Of a stretch of DNA of 32,589 nt, positions 22,869 to 31,817 are shown in pieces. The notes beneath the pieces were generated by a model. That model saw only the letters and a list, made by a program, of their open reading frames with translations, had not been told where the DNA came from and ran no database searches. Every line of letters begins with the position of its first letter. Position 1 is the stretch's first letter. The stretch is from JAENVU01 sp964544295 (GTDB lineage: Bacteria > Actinomycetota > Acidimicrobiia > IMCC26256 > JAENVU01), in the NCBI GenBank assembly GCA_964544295.1, contig CAZJBJ010000026.1:1-32589 (forward strand), in the 5' to 3' direction. Position numbers and translations under genes: made by a program.

Positions 22869-23677
22869 TCCAGCCAGTCCACGAGATCCTCGGTCACCTC
22901 GGCTCGGTTCGTCTCGTTGAACAACTCGTGCCGGGCGTCGAGATAGCAGAGGTAGGTCACGTCGTCGACGCCGACCTCGCGGTACGCCGCCATCAGCTCG
23001 TGCCCGCGCGCTTCGCCACCGACCGGATCCGCGGCGCCGTTCATGATCAGGATCGGTAACGACGCGGGCACGGCGTCGGTCGGCGGACCGGCCAGCTGGG
23101 CCATCTCGTCGTAGGGGAAGTCGGCGGGGAACCCGCACCACGGATCGGCGACGTACTTCGCCACCTCCGCCGGATCCCGGCTCAGCCAGTCGCTCGGCGT
23201 CGTCGCCGGTTCGAAGTCGTCGTTGAACGTCGCCATGTCGCGGAACGGCGGCACGAGGATCGTGGTGCCGGTGAGCACGAGGGCGTCGAGTTCGTCACCC
23301 CACCGCTGCACGAACTTCTGCGCGAGGAACGATCCCCAGCTGTGGCCGAGCAGGACCAGCGGGAGTTCCGGATAGTTCGCGGCGATGTGTTCGCTCACCG
23401 CATGGACCGCATCGAGCGTGCCCGTCATCCCGCGCGGGCCGAGCGGCCCGATGCCGCCCATCGCGATCCCGGTGCGACCGTGGCCGCGGTGGTCGTCGGC
23501 GTAGACGTGGTAGCCGGCGGCGTTGAGTTCCTGCGCCAACCGTGCGTAGCGCGCCGCGTGTTCACCGAGTCCGTGCACGATGTGGACGACGGCTTTCGGC
23601 GCCGTCGACAACCATTGGTGGACCGAGATCGCCACGCCGTCGGGATCGGCCACCGTGAACACATCACCATCGGTCAT
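22856..23677 (-). CDS. Alpha/beta hydrolase, monoacylglycerol-lipase-like
   Basis: This is a 273-aa cytoplasmic serine hydrolase. IVHGLGEHAARY is the oxyanion-hole segment, and YADDHRGHGRTG is typical of the Hydrolase_4/monoglyceride lipase group. The nucleophile elbow is GHSWGS with Ser113. The acid is Asp in MNGAADPVGG and the histidine is in DARHELFNE, so the triad is complete. Likely substrates are monoacylglycerols or related carboxylic esters. The ATG at 23677 sits just before the conserved strand. GAGAAT ends 6 nt upstream and could be a leaderless -10. A longer open frame to 24127 would lie across the divergent gene and is rejected. The 98-bp spacer separates it from the F420-type oxidoreductase. 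Confidence 0.9.
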   Translation of the reverse strand: MTDGDVFTVADPDGVAISVHQWLSTAPKAVVHIVHGLGEHAARYARLAQELNAAGYHVYADDHRGHGRTGIAMGGIGPLGPRGMTGTLDAVHAVSEHIAANYPELPLVLLGHSWGSFLAQKFVQRWGDELDALVLTGTTILVPPFRDMATFNDDFEPATTPSDWLSRDPAEVAKYVADPWCGFPADFPYDEMAQLAGPPTDAVPASLPILIMNGAADPVGGEARGHELMAAYREVGVDDVTYLCYLDARHELFNETNRAEVTEDLVDWLDAHV

Positions 23678-23775
23678 CACGGGATTCTCGCGCGTACAGA
23701 CCCGGATCGATCCGCCCGGGCACGGCGGGGATGCCCTGTGCGAGAGTGCTGCCCCCGACCGTGAAGGAGACCTCC

Positions 23776-24729
23776 ATGGCCCACGACCGACGATTCCGAT
23801 TCGGGGTCCACACGTCCGACGCGGCGCCGGGCTCGGCGTGGGTGGACGCTGCCCGCCGGATCGAGCAGCTCGGCTTCTCCACGCTGTTCCTGCGGGACCA
23901 CTTCGACACCCAGCTGGGCCCGATCGCGGCGATGACCGCGGCGGCGGTCGTGACCGAGCGGCTGAACGTCGGCACGCTCGTGTTCGACAACGACTACCGC
24001 CACCCGCTCGTGCTCGCCAAGGAACTCGCCACCATCGACCACTTCGCGCCCGGGCGGGTCGAGGTCGGGATCGGGGCCGGGTGGATGGCGCCGGATTACG
24101 AACAGGCCGGCATGGACTTCGACGCACCGGGCGTGCGGGTGAGCCGCATGGAGGAGGCGGTGACCGTCATCACAGGTCTGCTCTCCGGTCGGACCGTCGA
24201 CCACCACGGCGAGCACTACCGGATCACCGGCCACACCGCGTACCCCGTCCCGGCCACGATGCCGCGGGTCATGATCGCCGGCGGGGGGCCACGCATGCTG
24301 AGGATCGCGGCGCGGGAGGCCGACATCATCGGGCTCAACCCCGCCCGCAAGTCCAACACCGCGTGGGAGGACCAGAACCTCCCCGACGCGACGGCCGAGG
24401 CCACCGACCGCAAGGTCGGTTGGATCCGCGAGGCGGCCGGTGCCCGGTACGCCGACATCGAGATGTCGATCGTCGTGCCGTTCGTCATCGTCACCGACGA
24501 TCGCGAGGGAACCGCGAGCGCCATCGCCGCTTCGCTGCCGCCGGATCCGGCCGCCGAACTGAACGCCGAGGGCGTGCTCGCCAGCCCCCACGTCCTGATC
24601 GGTTCGACCGACCAGATCGCCGAGACCCTGCGGGAACGACGCGACCGGTGGGACCTCTCGTACTACGTCTTCAACGACGACTCGATCGACGCCGTCACGC
24701 CGGTCGTGGAGCAGCTCGCCGGTACGTGA
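23776..24729 (+). CDS. LLM-class F420-dependent oxidoreductase
   Basis: This is a 317-aa luciferase-like TIM-barrel enzyme. The order of segments fits the F420-type TIGR03621 group: RFRFGVHTSDA at the start, WVDAARRIEQLGFSTLFLRDHF, AAVVTERLNVGTLV, then AKELATIDHFAPGRVEVGIGAGW and PRVMIAGGGPRMLRIAAREADIIG. Cofactor F420 use is family knowledge and not proved by the residues alone. Related proteins use FMNH2. AAGGAGA lies 7 nt before the ATG. It is transcribed away from the alpha/beta hydrolase and lies 92 bp before a second gene whose protein also begins MAHD. The substrate is unknown. Confidence 0.9.
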   Translation: MAHDRRFRFGVHTSDAAPGSAWVDAARRIEQLGFSTLFLRDHFDTQLGPIAAMTAAAVVTERLNVGTLVFDNDYRHPLVLAKELATIDHFAPGRVEVGIGAGWMAPDYEQAGMDFDAPGVRVSRMEEAVTVITGLLSGRTVDHHGEHYRITGHTAYPVPATMPRVMIAGGGPRMLRIAAREADIIGLNPARKSNTAWEDQNLPDATAEATDRKVGWIREAAGARYADIEMSIVVPFVIVTDDREGTASAIAASLPPDPAAELNAEGVLASPHVLIGSTDQIAETLRERRDRWDLSYYVFNDDSIDAVTPVVEQLAGT

Positions 24730-24821
24730 TCGCAGGTGATCGGTGCGCTCCGGGCGCGGCCGCGTCCGAGCTGCCTACCATCGGTGTCCGGCCGACCGAT
24801 CGCGACTCCCGGGGATTCTTC

Positions 24822-26522
24822 ATGGCGCACGACCTGATCATCACCAACGGCACCGTCGTCGACGGGACCGGTGCACCGGCCCGAGCGGCCGACGTCGCCA
24901 TCGACGGCGACCGCATCACCGAGGTCGCGGCACCGGGCACGCTCGGTGCGGCCTCGCGGACGATCGATGCCGAGGGCAGGACGGTGACGCCCGGGTTCGT
25001 CGACCTGCACTCCCATCTCGACGCCCAGATCGGTTGGGACCCGTTGATGTCGTCGTCGTGTTGGCACGGCGTCACGTCGGTCGTGATGGGCAACTGCGGC
25101 ATGACCTTCGCCCCCGTCCGCCCCGGCGCCTCGAGCGTGCTCGCGCACGCGATGGAATCGGTGGAGGACATCCCGGCGTCGTGCATCCTCGACGGCCTCC
25201 CCTGGAACTGGGAGTCCTACGGCGAATACCTCGACGTCATCGACGCGATGCCCAAGGGCATCAACGCGGGCGGCTATGTGGGCGATGTCGCGCTCCGCAC
25301 CTACGTCATCGGCGACGCCGCCTGCGATCAGGACTACCGCGCCACCGACGACGAGCTCACCGCCATGGCCCACGAGGTCGAGTCCGCCATGGAAGCGGGC
25401 GCGCTCGGCTACTCCATCTCCCGGGCGCTCACCCATCGCGTGCCCGACGGGCGTTGGGTGCCGGGCACGTGGGCCGACCCGTCGGAGTTCTTCGCCATCG
25501 CCGAGCCGCTCGGCCGCCTCGGCCGGGGTGTGCTCGAGTGCGCACCCCGCTACAACGAGATCGACGGATCCACCTCGCGCGCCGCGGAGGAGATGAGCTG
25601 GATCGCGGAACTGAGCCGCTCACTCGGGCGTCCGTTCACGTTCAACCTGATGCAGATGCGATCACTGGGCGATCACTACCGCACCGTGCTCGACCTCGCG
25701 GTCGACGCCAACCGCACCGGCGCGCAACTCCGGCCCCAGACCACACCCCGAGCGATCGGGGTGTTGTTCAGCCTGGCCGCGAACACCGCGATCGATCACC
25801 TGCCGTCGTTCGCGGCGGTGAAGGAGCGGGACTTCGCCGGTCGGCTCGCCGCGCTGCGCGACCCGGCCGTCCGCGACACCCTGGTCGCGGAAGGGCTCGC
25901 CGGCGACCAGTCGTCCTTCGACCGGATGTTCCTCCTGACGCCGGACGTCGGTGCTCGCTACCACTACTCCGAGTCGGACTCCATGGGCGCCCGGGCCCGC
26001 GCCGCCGGCATCAGCCCGGTGGAGCTGTACCTCGACGCACTCGTCGCCACCGACGGAGCCGCGGTCGTGAACTGGCCGGTCCTCAACGAGGACTTCGACG
26101 CGATCGGCGAACTCCTGGCGTCGCCGGTGACCATCATGGGGCTCGCCGACGCCGGCGCCCATGCCACCCAGATCATGGACGCGAGCCAACCGACGTTCTT
26201 CCTCACGCACTGGGTGCGGGACCAAGGCGTCATGACCCTCGAAGAGGGCGTGCGCCGACTGACGTCGGACACCGCGGACTTCGTCGGCTACCGCGATCGC
26301 GGCGTGCTGCGGGAAGGCGCGTTCGCCGACGTCAACGTGATCGACCTCGACGCGATGTGGCTGCCCATCCCCGAGATCGTCCACGACTTCCCCGGCGCGG
26401 CACCCCGATTCGTGCAGCGGGCGCGCGGCATCGACCACACGATCGTCAACGGTCAGCCCTTCCTCGAGGCCGGCGAACACACCGGCGCCCTCGCCGGCCG
26501 CCTGCTCCGCAGCACCGACTGA
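24822..26522 (+). CDS. N-acyl-D-amino-acid deacylase family amidohydrolase
   Basis: This is a 566-aa cytoplasmic metal-dependent hydrolase of the amidohydrolase 3/D-aminoacylase type. The N-terminal beta-sandwich strand DLIITNGTVVDGTGAP leads to the metal motif H63SHLDAQ. GNCG follows, whose Cys is a zinc ligand in characterised D-aminoacylases. SRALTHRVPDGRWVPGT and GLADAGAHATQIMD come next, holding the general-base Asp and a His ligand. The C-terminal strands DVNVIDLDAM and VNGQPFLEAGEHTGALAGRLLR close the sandwich. The substrate may be an N-acyl-D-amino acid or another cyclic amide. A weak GGGGA precedes the ATG. TACCAT (24776-24781) could be the -10 of its own promoter. The longer open frame upstream runs through the oxidoreductase and is not real. 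Confidence 0.9.
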   Translation: MAHDLIITNGTVVDGTGAPARAADVAIDGDRITEVAAPGTLGAASRTIDAEGRTVTPGFVDLHSHLDAQIGWDPLMSSSCWHGVTSVVMGNCGMTFAPVRPGASSVLAHAMESVEDIPASCILDGLPWNWESYGEYLDVIDAMPKGINAGGYVGDVALRTYVIGDAACDQDYRATDDELTAMAHEVESAMEAGALGYSISRALTHRVPDGRWVPGTWADPSEFFAIAEPLGRLGRGVLECAPRYNEIDGSTSRAAEEMSWIAELSRSLGRPFTFNLMQMRSLGDHYRTVLDLAVDANRTGAQLRPQTTPRAIGVLFSLAANTAIDHLPSFAAVKERDFAGRLAALRDPAVRDTLVAEGLAGDQSSFDRMFLLTPDVGARYHYSESDSMGARARAAGISPVELYLDALVATDGAAVVNWPVLNEDFDAIGELLASPVTIMGLADAGAHATQIMDASQPTFFLTHWVRDQGVMTLEEGVRRLTSDTADFVGYRDRGVLREGAFADVNVIDLDAMWLPIPEIVHDFPGAAPRFVQRARGIDHTIVNGQPFLEAGEHTGALAGRLLRSTD

Positions 26523-26577
26523 CCCACACGACCCCACGACCGACGACCTCAACCAGCCCAGCCACCCCGCCGACCAC

Positions 26578-26629
26578 CGACTTTTGCACGAAGTTGTACA
26601 CCCCGGTGTACAACTTCGTTCAGAAGTCG
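26578..26629. repeat. Long inverted repeat between convergent genes
   Basis: Perfect 15-nt arms (26588-26602, ACGAAGTTGTACACC, and 26605-26619) face each other across 2 nt. A second outer pair, CGACTTTT and AGAAGTCG (26578-26585 and 26622-26629), matches at 7 of 8. The core is about half AT in a window near 70% GC. It lies 56 bp after the amidohydrolase stop and 40 bp after the sulfatase stop. It may be a bidirectional terminator, a repressor operator or a dispersed palindromic element. There is no T-run on either side. Confidence 0.75.
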
Positions 26630-26668
26630 CAGGGCGGCGGGGTGTTGGTGGGGTCAGTGAACGGGTCG

Positions 26669-28261
26669 TCAGTCGATGCCGAGGCGGGCGAACTGCTCGG
26701 CCGGAGCGTCGACCGCGGCCAGCGCCACCCGGAGCAACTCGATCAGCTCCGCTTCGTCACGAGTCCCGAGCCGGTTCTCCTGCTCGTCGGGGTCGATCGT
26801 CAGGTCGTAGACCTCGTGCCGGTCGACCGCGGCCCGGCCGACCCAGAACGGAAGCCGGTCCCCCGGCGCGAACGGTTGACGGATCACCGGAACGTCGGAC
26901 CCCGGCATCCGGTCGAGCCAGGCGCGGTGGTCGGGGTTCGGCAGACCTTCGATACCTGCGATGTGGAGCGGCATGGTGGACCAGCGGTTCGACCACATCG
27001 AGATCGGGAACAGGTCGTCGACGGGGCCGCGCGCCAGCTTTCGGGCACCGTCGGTGACCTGGGCCCAACTGCCGAAGACGCCACCGAGCGCCCATTCCCG
27101 CACCGCCGTCGCCGCTCCGGTCAACAACGGCACGAGTGACACGCCATGGGTCGGGTGGGCGACGGTGGCCGAGAACGTGTCGGCGATCGTCGCGAACAGG
27201 TCGACGTTGGTGGTCAATGCATCGCACGTGCCACCACCGGCGACCCCGGGCCAGGAGATCATCAGCGGGGTGTGCCCGAGCGGTTCGTACTGCGGGACGC
27301 CGGGCTTGCCCCAGAGATCGCGGCCGACCCGCTCCTCACCGAGGTAGTGCCCGTGGTCGGTGCAGAGGATCAGCGCGGTGTCCTGCCAGAGATCACCGTC
27401 GTCGAACGCGTCGAGGATCCGCCCGAACCAATGGTCGATCATGGCGAGCTTGCTGCCGTAGTTGGCGCGCACGTGCCGACCCTCGCGCTCGGTGAGCTGG
27501 CCGGCGACGATCGCTCCGTCCGCGTACGGCGGCCAGATCAGCAGCTCGCCCTCCCACGGCTCGTCGTCGAAGCGGCCCACCCACGGCTCGGGGGTGTCGA
27601 AGGGCTCGTGGGGGTCGAACTCGTCGACGAAGAGGAACCACGCATCGTGGTGCGGCGCGGCCTCGCGCAGGAACCGGGCCGCCGCGGTCATCGTCCGCGG
27701 TCCCGGGAAGTCCTCCTCCGCCCGGAAGAACGTGCGGGACCGGTCGTAGGCGCGATCGATGCCGTCGAAGCCGAAGGTCTGCTCGAAGAACCACCCGCCG
27801 GGCCGCGCCGGGAGCGTCGGAGCACCGATCCAGCTCGGATCCACGTGCGTGCGCCACGGATCGCCTTCGTGACCCCGCACGTACTCCCACCCCGCGAAGT
27901 CGGTGTGGTAGTTCTCGCCGCCGGTCTCGAACAGGTGCGGGTGGTCGGTGACGAGCGCAGTGGTGACGCCCTGCGCATGGAGCACGCGGGTGATGGGCTG
28001 CTCCCACAGTTCGATGGAACCCCAGGGCTTCCAGAGGAAGTCCAGCGCGCCGACCAGGATGTCGTGGCGCGCGGGCATACACGGCAGGGAGCCGGTGACG
28101 TGCCGGGTGAACCGGGTCGCGTGGTTCGCCGCGAACCGGTCCAGGTTCGGCGTCGGGAACTCCTCCCCGCCGTACGCGCCGACCATGTGACGGTTCAGCG
28201 AATCGAGCAGGACCACACACACGTTGGTCGGGCCGGCGGGGGTCGGAGTTCCCGGGTTCAT
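26669..28261 (-). CDS. Cysteine-type sulfatase (formylglycine-dependent)
   Basis: This 530-aa hydrolase belongs to the alkaline phosphatase superfamily. VCVVLLDSLNRH supplies the first metal Asp. GSLPC61MPARHDILVG is the CxPxR signature whose Cys61 must be oxidised to formylglycine. LCTDHGHYLGEE carries the second metal pair and GKPGVPQYEPLGHTPLMISWPG the later active-site segment. The C-terminus has DLTIDPDEQENR, typical of arylsulfatases. There is no signal peptide, so the enzyme is probably cytosolic. That fits maturation by a cytosolic radical SAM enzyme such as the one at 13481-14779. The ATG at 28261 has GGAG only 2 nt upstream. It lies 25 bp after the small lysine-rich gene on the same strand. 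Confidence 0.9.
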   Translation of the reverse strand: MNPGTPTPAGPTNVCVVLLDSLNRHMVGAYGGEEFPTPNLDRFAANHATRFTRHVTGSLPCMPARHDILVGALDFLWKPWGSIELWEQPITRVLHAQGVTTALVTDHPHLFETGGENYHTDFAGWEYVRGHEGDPWRTHVDPSWIGAPTLPARPGGWFFEQTFGFDGIDRAYDRSRTFFRAEEDFPGPRTMTAAARFLREAAPHHDAWFLFVDEFDPHEPFDTPEPWVGRFDDEPWEGELLIWPPYADGAIVAGQLTEREGRHVRANYGSKLAMIDHWFGRILDAFDDGDLWQDTALILCTDHGHYLGEERVGRDLWGKPGVPQYEPLGHTPLMISWPGVAGGGTCDALTTNVDLFATIADTFSATVAHPTHGVSLVPLLTGAATAVREWALGGVFGSWAQVTDGARKLARGPVDDLFPISMWSNRWSTMPLHIAGIEGLPNPDHRAWLDRMPGSDVPVIRQPFAPGDRLPFWVGRAAVDRHEVYDLTIDPDEQENRLGTRDEAELIELLRVALAAVDAPAEQFARLGID

Positions 28262-28286
28262 GGCTCCAGGGTGCGGTCCAGCGGCG

Positions 28287-28403
28287 TCAGGCGCCGAAGC
28301 CGGGCTTCTTTCCGTCCCGCTTCGCGTGCTTGTCGGCCCGCTTCTCCTTCAGGCTCTTGCCGGGCTTCTTGCCGTTCGGTTTCTTCGGAGACTTGTCGCC
28401 CAT
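28287..28403 (-). CDS. Small lysine-rich protein, 38 aa
   Basis: The protein begins MGDKSPKKPNGKK and continues with repeated Lys/Arg blocks to a GFGA end. It is strongly basic and without hydrophobic residues, so it is disordered and may bind nucleic acid. Tiny proteins starting MGDKSPK are, as far as I recall, widespread in actinobacteria and of unknown function. GGGAGGA lies 5 nt before the ATG and strongly supports this start over the longer frame to 28475. A -10-like TAGGGT lies about 80 nt upstream. The sulfatase gene follows after 25 bp. Confidence 0.75.
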   Translation of the reverse strand: MGDKSPKKPNGKKPGKSLKEKRADKHAKRDGKKPGFGA

Positions 28404-28480
28404 CGGGGTCCTCCCCCATTCGGCCAGGCCTGCAAGGGCGCATCCTGGTGGCCGCGCCGTGCACCCGCGTCCCACCGTCG

Positions 28481-28524
28481 ACCCTAACGGGTAATCGTGG
28501 GCCTGTCCGTCGTCGGTACCCGTT
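28481..28524 (-). promoter_or_regulatory. Candidate promoter with flanking inverted repeat
   Basis: The minus-strand TAGGGT (28486-28481) could be the -10 of the 38-aa gene. Just upstream are 8-bp inverted arms AACGGGTA (28486-28493) and TACCCGTT (28517-28524), separated by 23 nt and ending at the stop codon of the cyclase-AAA gene. This may be a long-looped hairpin or a split operator. The 120-bp spacer holds nothing else I can identify. Confidence 0.35.
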
Positions 28525-31500
28525 CACCCGCCGAGGGCCAGCTCCGACCGGCGTCGCACGGTCTCGTACCCTCCGGCGGTCGCGAGTTCGAGCGCCTCCG
28601 CGAGCGGGGCCACCACCGACTCGCCGGTCACGCCGTCATCGCGGCGCGCCAACCCCTGGTAGAGCAGAGCCTCGGCCACGAAGAACTTCGCGTCGGTCGC
28701 CCGGCAGTGGTCGAGCGCGGCGGCGAATGCAGCGTCGGCACCGGCGAAGTCTCCGAGCGTCGCCCGCAGTCGAGCGACGAGGTACCACACCGGCGCGATC
28801 GGCGCCTGGGCCGACCACGCCGACCAGTAGCCCGTGAGCGGTTCGAGCTGGCCGAGCAACCAGGCCGCGTCGTCGCGGTCGCCGAGCTCGGCGGCGACGA
28901 TCGCCAGCGTTCCCAGGTTGGGTAGCAAGGACTGGTCGCGGAGATGCGCGCGGCCCCAGCTTCGGTACCGATCGACGATAGGCCGTGCCTCGTCGTGCCG
29001 TTCGGCTTCGCACAGCACCATCGCCGCGATGACCCCACCGATCGGGGCGACGAGGGTTTCGGTCTCCATGAGCGGGGCGAACAGCCCGAGTGCGTCCTCG
29101 TACCGGCCGGCCTGGCGATACGTGAACCCCATGCAGTTCACGTACCAGAGGGCGGCGTCGGGCTCCGCCGTCTCGTTGGCGCGTTCCAGCAACTCCGCAG
29201 CCAATGCCTCGGCGCTCGCGAGCGAACCCCACCGCAGCTCGTACCCACATTCCTGGGCCAACCGGAGCCACCGGTACTGCGGAGGCATCGCATCGCCCAG
29301 CGCGGCGATGCCGTCGAGCCCGGTCCGGAACATCGCGCGATCGCCGAACCAACCGCCCAGCATCGTGAAATTCCCGACGACGGCGGCGAGGGTCCGGGGG
29401 GTCCCGATCCGGTGCTGGTTCGCGATCACCTCGTCCTGGATCCCGGGCGCCTCGGCGAGGTAGTCCACGTTGTTGGCAACGTTCCCGCGGGCCATCAGTG
29501 CCTCGTGGAGCGCGACGGGATCGTCGAGGCGGCGCGCCATCGCGAGCGCGTCGTCGGTCAGCGCCAGCAGGCGGGGCAGATCGCCCGCATACGCCAGCTC
29601 CTGCGCCAGCGCCGCGGTCACGCGGACCCGCTCGAGGCTGTCCTCGGGACCGAGATGTTCGAGACACCGCTCGAACTGGGCGACGAGGACGTCGTCGACC
29701 TGGAACACCTGGGCGACGAAGCCCCGGCTCGTCTCGAGCAGCACCCGGGCCATACGCGTGCCGTCACCGATCGCGGAGGCGAGGTCCAACGCGTGAGCGA
29801 CCTGGGCGTGAAACTCCTGCCCGGTCCATCGTTTGGCCACGGCCACGCCGATGGCGGCGTCGGCCGCCAGCTCGGGCACCTGGAGGTCGACGTCCTCGAT
29901 GATGTCGAGCGCCCGGCGGTAGAGATCGCCGGCTTCGTCGAAGGCCAGCGTCTCGGTGGCGATGTCGCCGGCCGCGAGGAGATATCCGACCGCCCGCTCA
30001 CCCGCGCCGAGCGGTGCGGCCTCGGAGAAGTGTTGCGCCAACGCCGCGAGATCGTTCGGTGCGAGGTTCTCGTACGCCTCGCCGACGGCCAGGTGCATCC
30101 GGACCTTCCGAGTGGTGCGCAACTCGGCGAGGAGCGTGGCCCGCACGAGCGCGTGGGAGAACCGCCAGCGCCCCGCCCCCACCTCGTCGACGAGCCGCGC
30201 CTCGACCGCTTCGTCGATCGCGTCGAGGCACTCGTCCTGGTCGCCCGCGACCGCGGTGAGGATGTCGAGGCGCAGCTCCCGCCCGATGACGGCGGCCCAC
30301 GAGAGGACGCCGTTCGCGGTGTCGGAGAGCCGGGACAGGCGCCGCCCCACGACCTCGCGGATGCCGTCGGGGATCGAGATCTCGGCGACGCTGGTCGTCA
30401 GGGTCCAGGTGCCACCCTCGTTCACGAGGGCACCGGATTCGGCGAGATGGCGCAGCAGTTCGCCGACGAAGAACGGGTTGCCCTCGGTCTCGGCGTGCAC
30501 TGCCGCCGCGAGTTCGCGGGCGCTGGCGTTCAGCTCGGCCTGGTTGACCGCCTCCATCAAGTCCTCGATGCCACTGCGGTCGAGTCCGCCGAGCGGGAGG
30601 CGTTCGACCTCCGGGACCCGCCGGAGATCCGCCAGCAGATCGGCGAGCGGATGGGTGCGGTCGAGATCGGTGTCCCGGTAGGTGGCGACGATGATCAGCC
30701 GGGCCTGGGTGGCGGACCGGAGCACGTGGCGCAACATGAGCAGCGTCGGGCGGGCGGCCCAATGGATGTCGTCGAGGACGAGCACCAGCCCCTTGGTCCC
30801 GGCCGCGGTGGCGAGCCACGAGTCCACCGCCTCGAAGAGTCGGTACTGGTCGGCCTCCGCGTCGCCGGAGGTCGCGCGGTCACCAATGCCGGGGAAGCGG
30901 TCCGCGAGATCGGGGACGAGCCGGGTCAGCTCGGCCGAGTGCGCGCCGAGCTCGGCGACATGGTCCGCGTCGACGTACGCACTGTGGTGGGTGAGGGCCT
31001 CGACGAAGGGCTGGTACGAGATGCCGAGTTCCTCGTCGCAGCGACCGAAGAGCACGAGCGCACCGTCGCCGTGGGCACGCTGGGCGAACTCCGATGCGAG
31101 CCGGGTCTTGCCCATGCCGGGCTCGCCGGCGATCAGCACGCACGATGTCGTCGCCGCGTGCAGAGACCGCTTCCACGGTGTCGTCAGCGCCGCGAGCGCG
31201 CCCTCCCGACCCCGGAACGGGAACGCGCCTTCCCGGGCAGCAAGCGGATGCGGGAGCGGTACCCCGGTGTCGTCCGTGGCGCGTTCCCACGCGATCTCGA
31301 CGGTGGCGACCGGGTCGGGAAGTCCCTTGAGTTCGAGATCGCCGACGGCCGTGAACGTGTGGCCGCCGCGGCTGCGCGCCAGTGCCTCGACCACACTCGT
31401 TGCGAGGATCTGACCGCCCTCGGCGGCCGCGCACAGTCGTGCCGCTTCGATGACCGGGGTGCCGAAGACGTCGCCCTCCTCCACCGTCACGTCGCCGAGG

Positions 31501-31817
31501 CCGATGCCGATGCGCAATGCGAGCGCGACGTGGGGCTCGACGAAGCGTTGCGCGTCGATACCCTGCTGGATCCCCACGGCGGCGGCGACGGCGCGCGCCG
31601 CGGAGCCGAAGGTGGCGAGAAATCCGTCGCCCATCCCTTTCACGACCCGACCGCCATGGCCTTCGACGACCTCAGCGACGAGGGAGTCGTGCGCCCGGCG
31701 AACCACCTCGGCCACGTCCTCGCCCAGCTGGGCGCGCAGCGCAGTCGAGCCCACGATGTCGGTGAAGAGCACCGACAACGTGTCGAGGGTTCCTGTGGTG
31801 TCACCCGCCCCGGTCAC
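28524..31817 (-). CDS. Class III cyclase domain-AAA ATPase-TPR regulator
   Basis: This is a 1097-aa cytoplasmic protein. Residues 13-178 form a class III nucleotide cyclase domain with metal Asp20 (FTDIVGST) and Asp64 (KGMGDGF). The position of the transition-state Asn (VNxAAR) reads VIEAAR, so catalysis may be weak or lost. An STAND/AAA ATPase follows, with Walker A GEPGMGKT at 231-238 and Walker B LVLVLDDIHW at 344-353. From about 560 to the end there are TPR-like helical repeats. The architecture is common in actinobacteria, usually as a large signalling protein, but no LuxR DNA-binding domain is present. The GTG at 31817 is chosen. CAGACT ends 7 nt upstream and suggests a leaderless start. 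A longer frame to 32003 has no start support. Confidence 0.88.
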   Translation of the reverse strand: MTGAGDTTGTLDTLSVLFTDIVGSTALRAQLGEDVAEVVRRAHDSLVAEVVEGHGGRVVKGMGDGFLATFGSAARAVAAAVGIQQGIDAQRFVEPHVALALRIGIGLGDVTVEEGDVFGTPVIEAARLCAAAEGGQILATSVVEALARSRGGHTFTAVGDLELKGLPDPVATVEIAWERATDDTGVPLPHPLAAREGAFPFRGREGALAALTTPWKRSLHAATTSCVLIAGEPGMGKTRLASEFAQRAHGDGALVLFGRCDEELGISYQPFVEALTHHSAYVDADHVAELGAHSAELTRLVPDLADRFPGIGDRATSGDAEADQYRLFEAVDSWLATAAGTKGLVLVLDDIHWAARPTLLMLRHVLRSATQARLIIVATYRDTDLDRTHPLADLLADLRRVPEVERLPLGGLDRSGIEDLMEAVNQAELNASARELAAAVHAETEGNPFFVGELLRHLAESGALVNEGGTWTLTTSVAEISIPDGIREVVGRRLSRLSDTANGVLSWAAVIGRELRLDILTAVAGDQDECLDAIDEAVEARLVDEVGAGRWRFSHALVRATLLAELRTTRKVRMHLAVGEAYENLAPNDLAALAQHFSEAAPLGAGERAVGYLLAAGDIATETLAFDEAGDLYRRALDIIEDVDLQVPELAADAAIGVAVAKRWTGQEFHAQVAHALDLASAIGDGTRMARVLLETSRGFVAQVFQVDDVLVAQFERCLEHLGPEDSLERVRVTAALAQELAYAGDLPRLLALTDDALAMARRLDDPVALHEALMARGNVANNVDYLAEAPGIQDEVIANQHRIGTPRTLAAVVGNFTMLGGWFGDRAMFRTGLDGIAALGDAMPPQYRWLRLAQECGYELRWGSLASAEALAAELLERANETAEPDAALWYVNCMGFTYRQAGRYEDALGLFAPLMETETLVAPIGGVIAAMVLCEAERHDEARPIVDRYRSWGRAHLRDQSLLPNLGTLAIVAAELGDRDDAAWLLGQLEPLTGYWSAWSAQAPIAPVWYLVARLRATLGDFAGADAAFAAALDHCRATDAKFFVAEALLYQGLARRDDGVTGESVVAPLAEALELATAGGYETVRRRSELALGG

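Noticed and set aside
23776..24834. Two neighbouring proteins both beginning MAHD with nearly the same first codons
   Set aside because: The similarity ends after four residues and the proteins belong to unrelated families, so it is coincidence.
24743..27139. A 798-codon plus-strand open frame covering the D-aminoacylase gene and the intergenic inverted repeat
   Set aside because: Frame-shifted shadow of the amidohydrolase with Arg/Pro-rich sequence. It also runs against the sulfatase.
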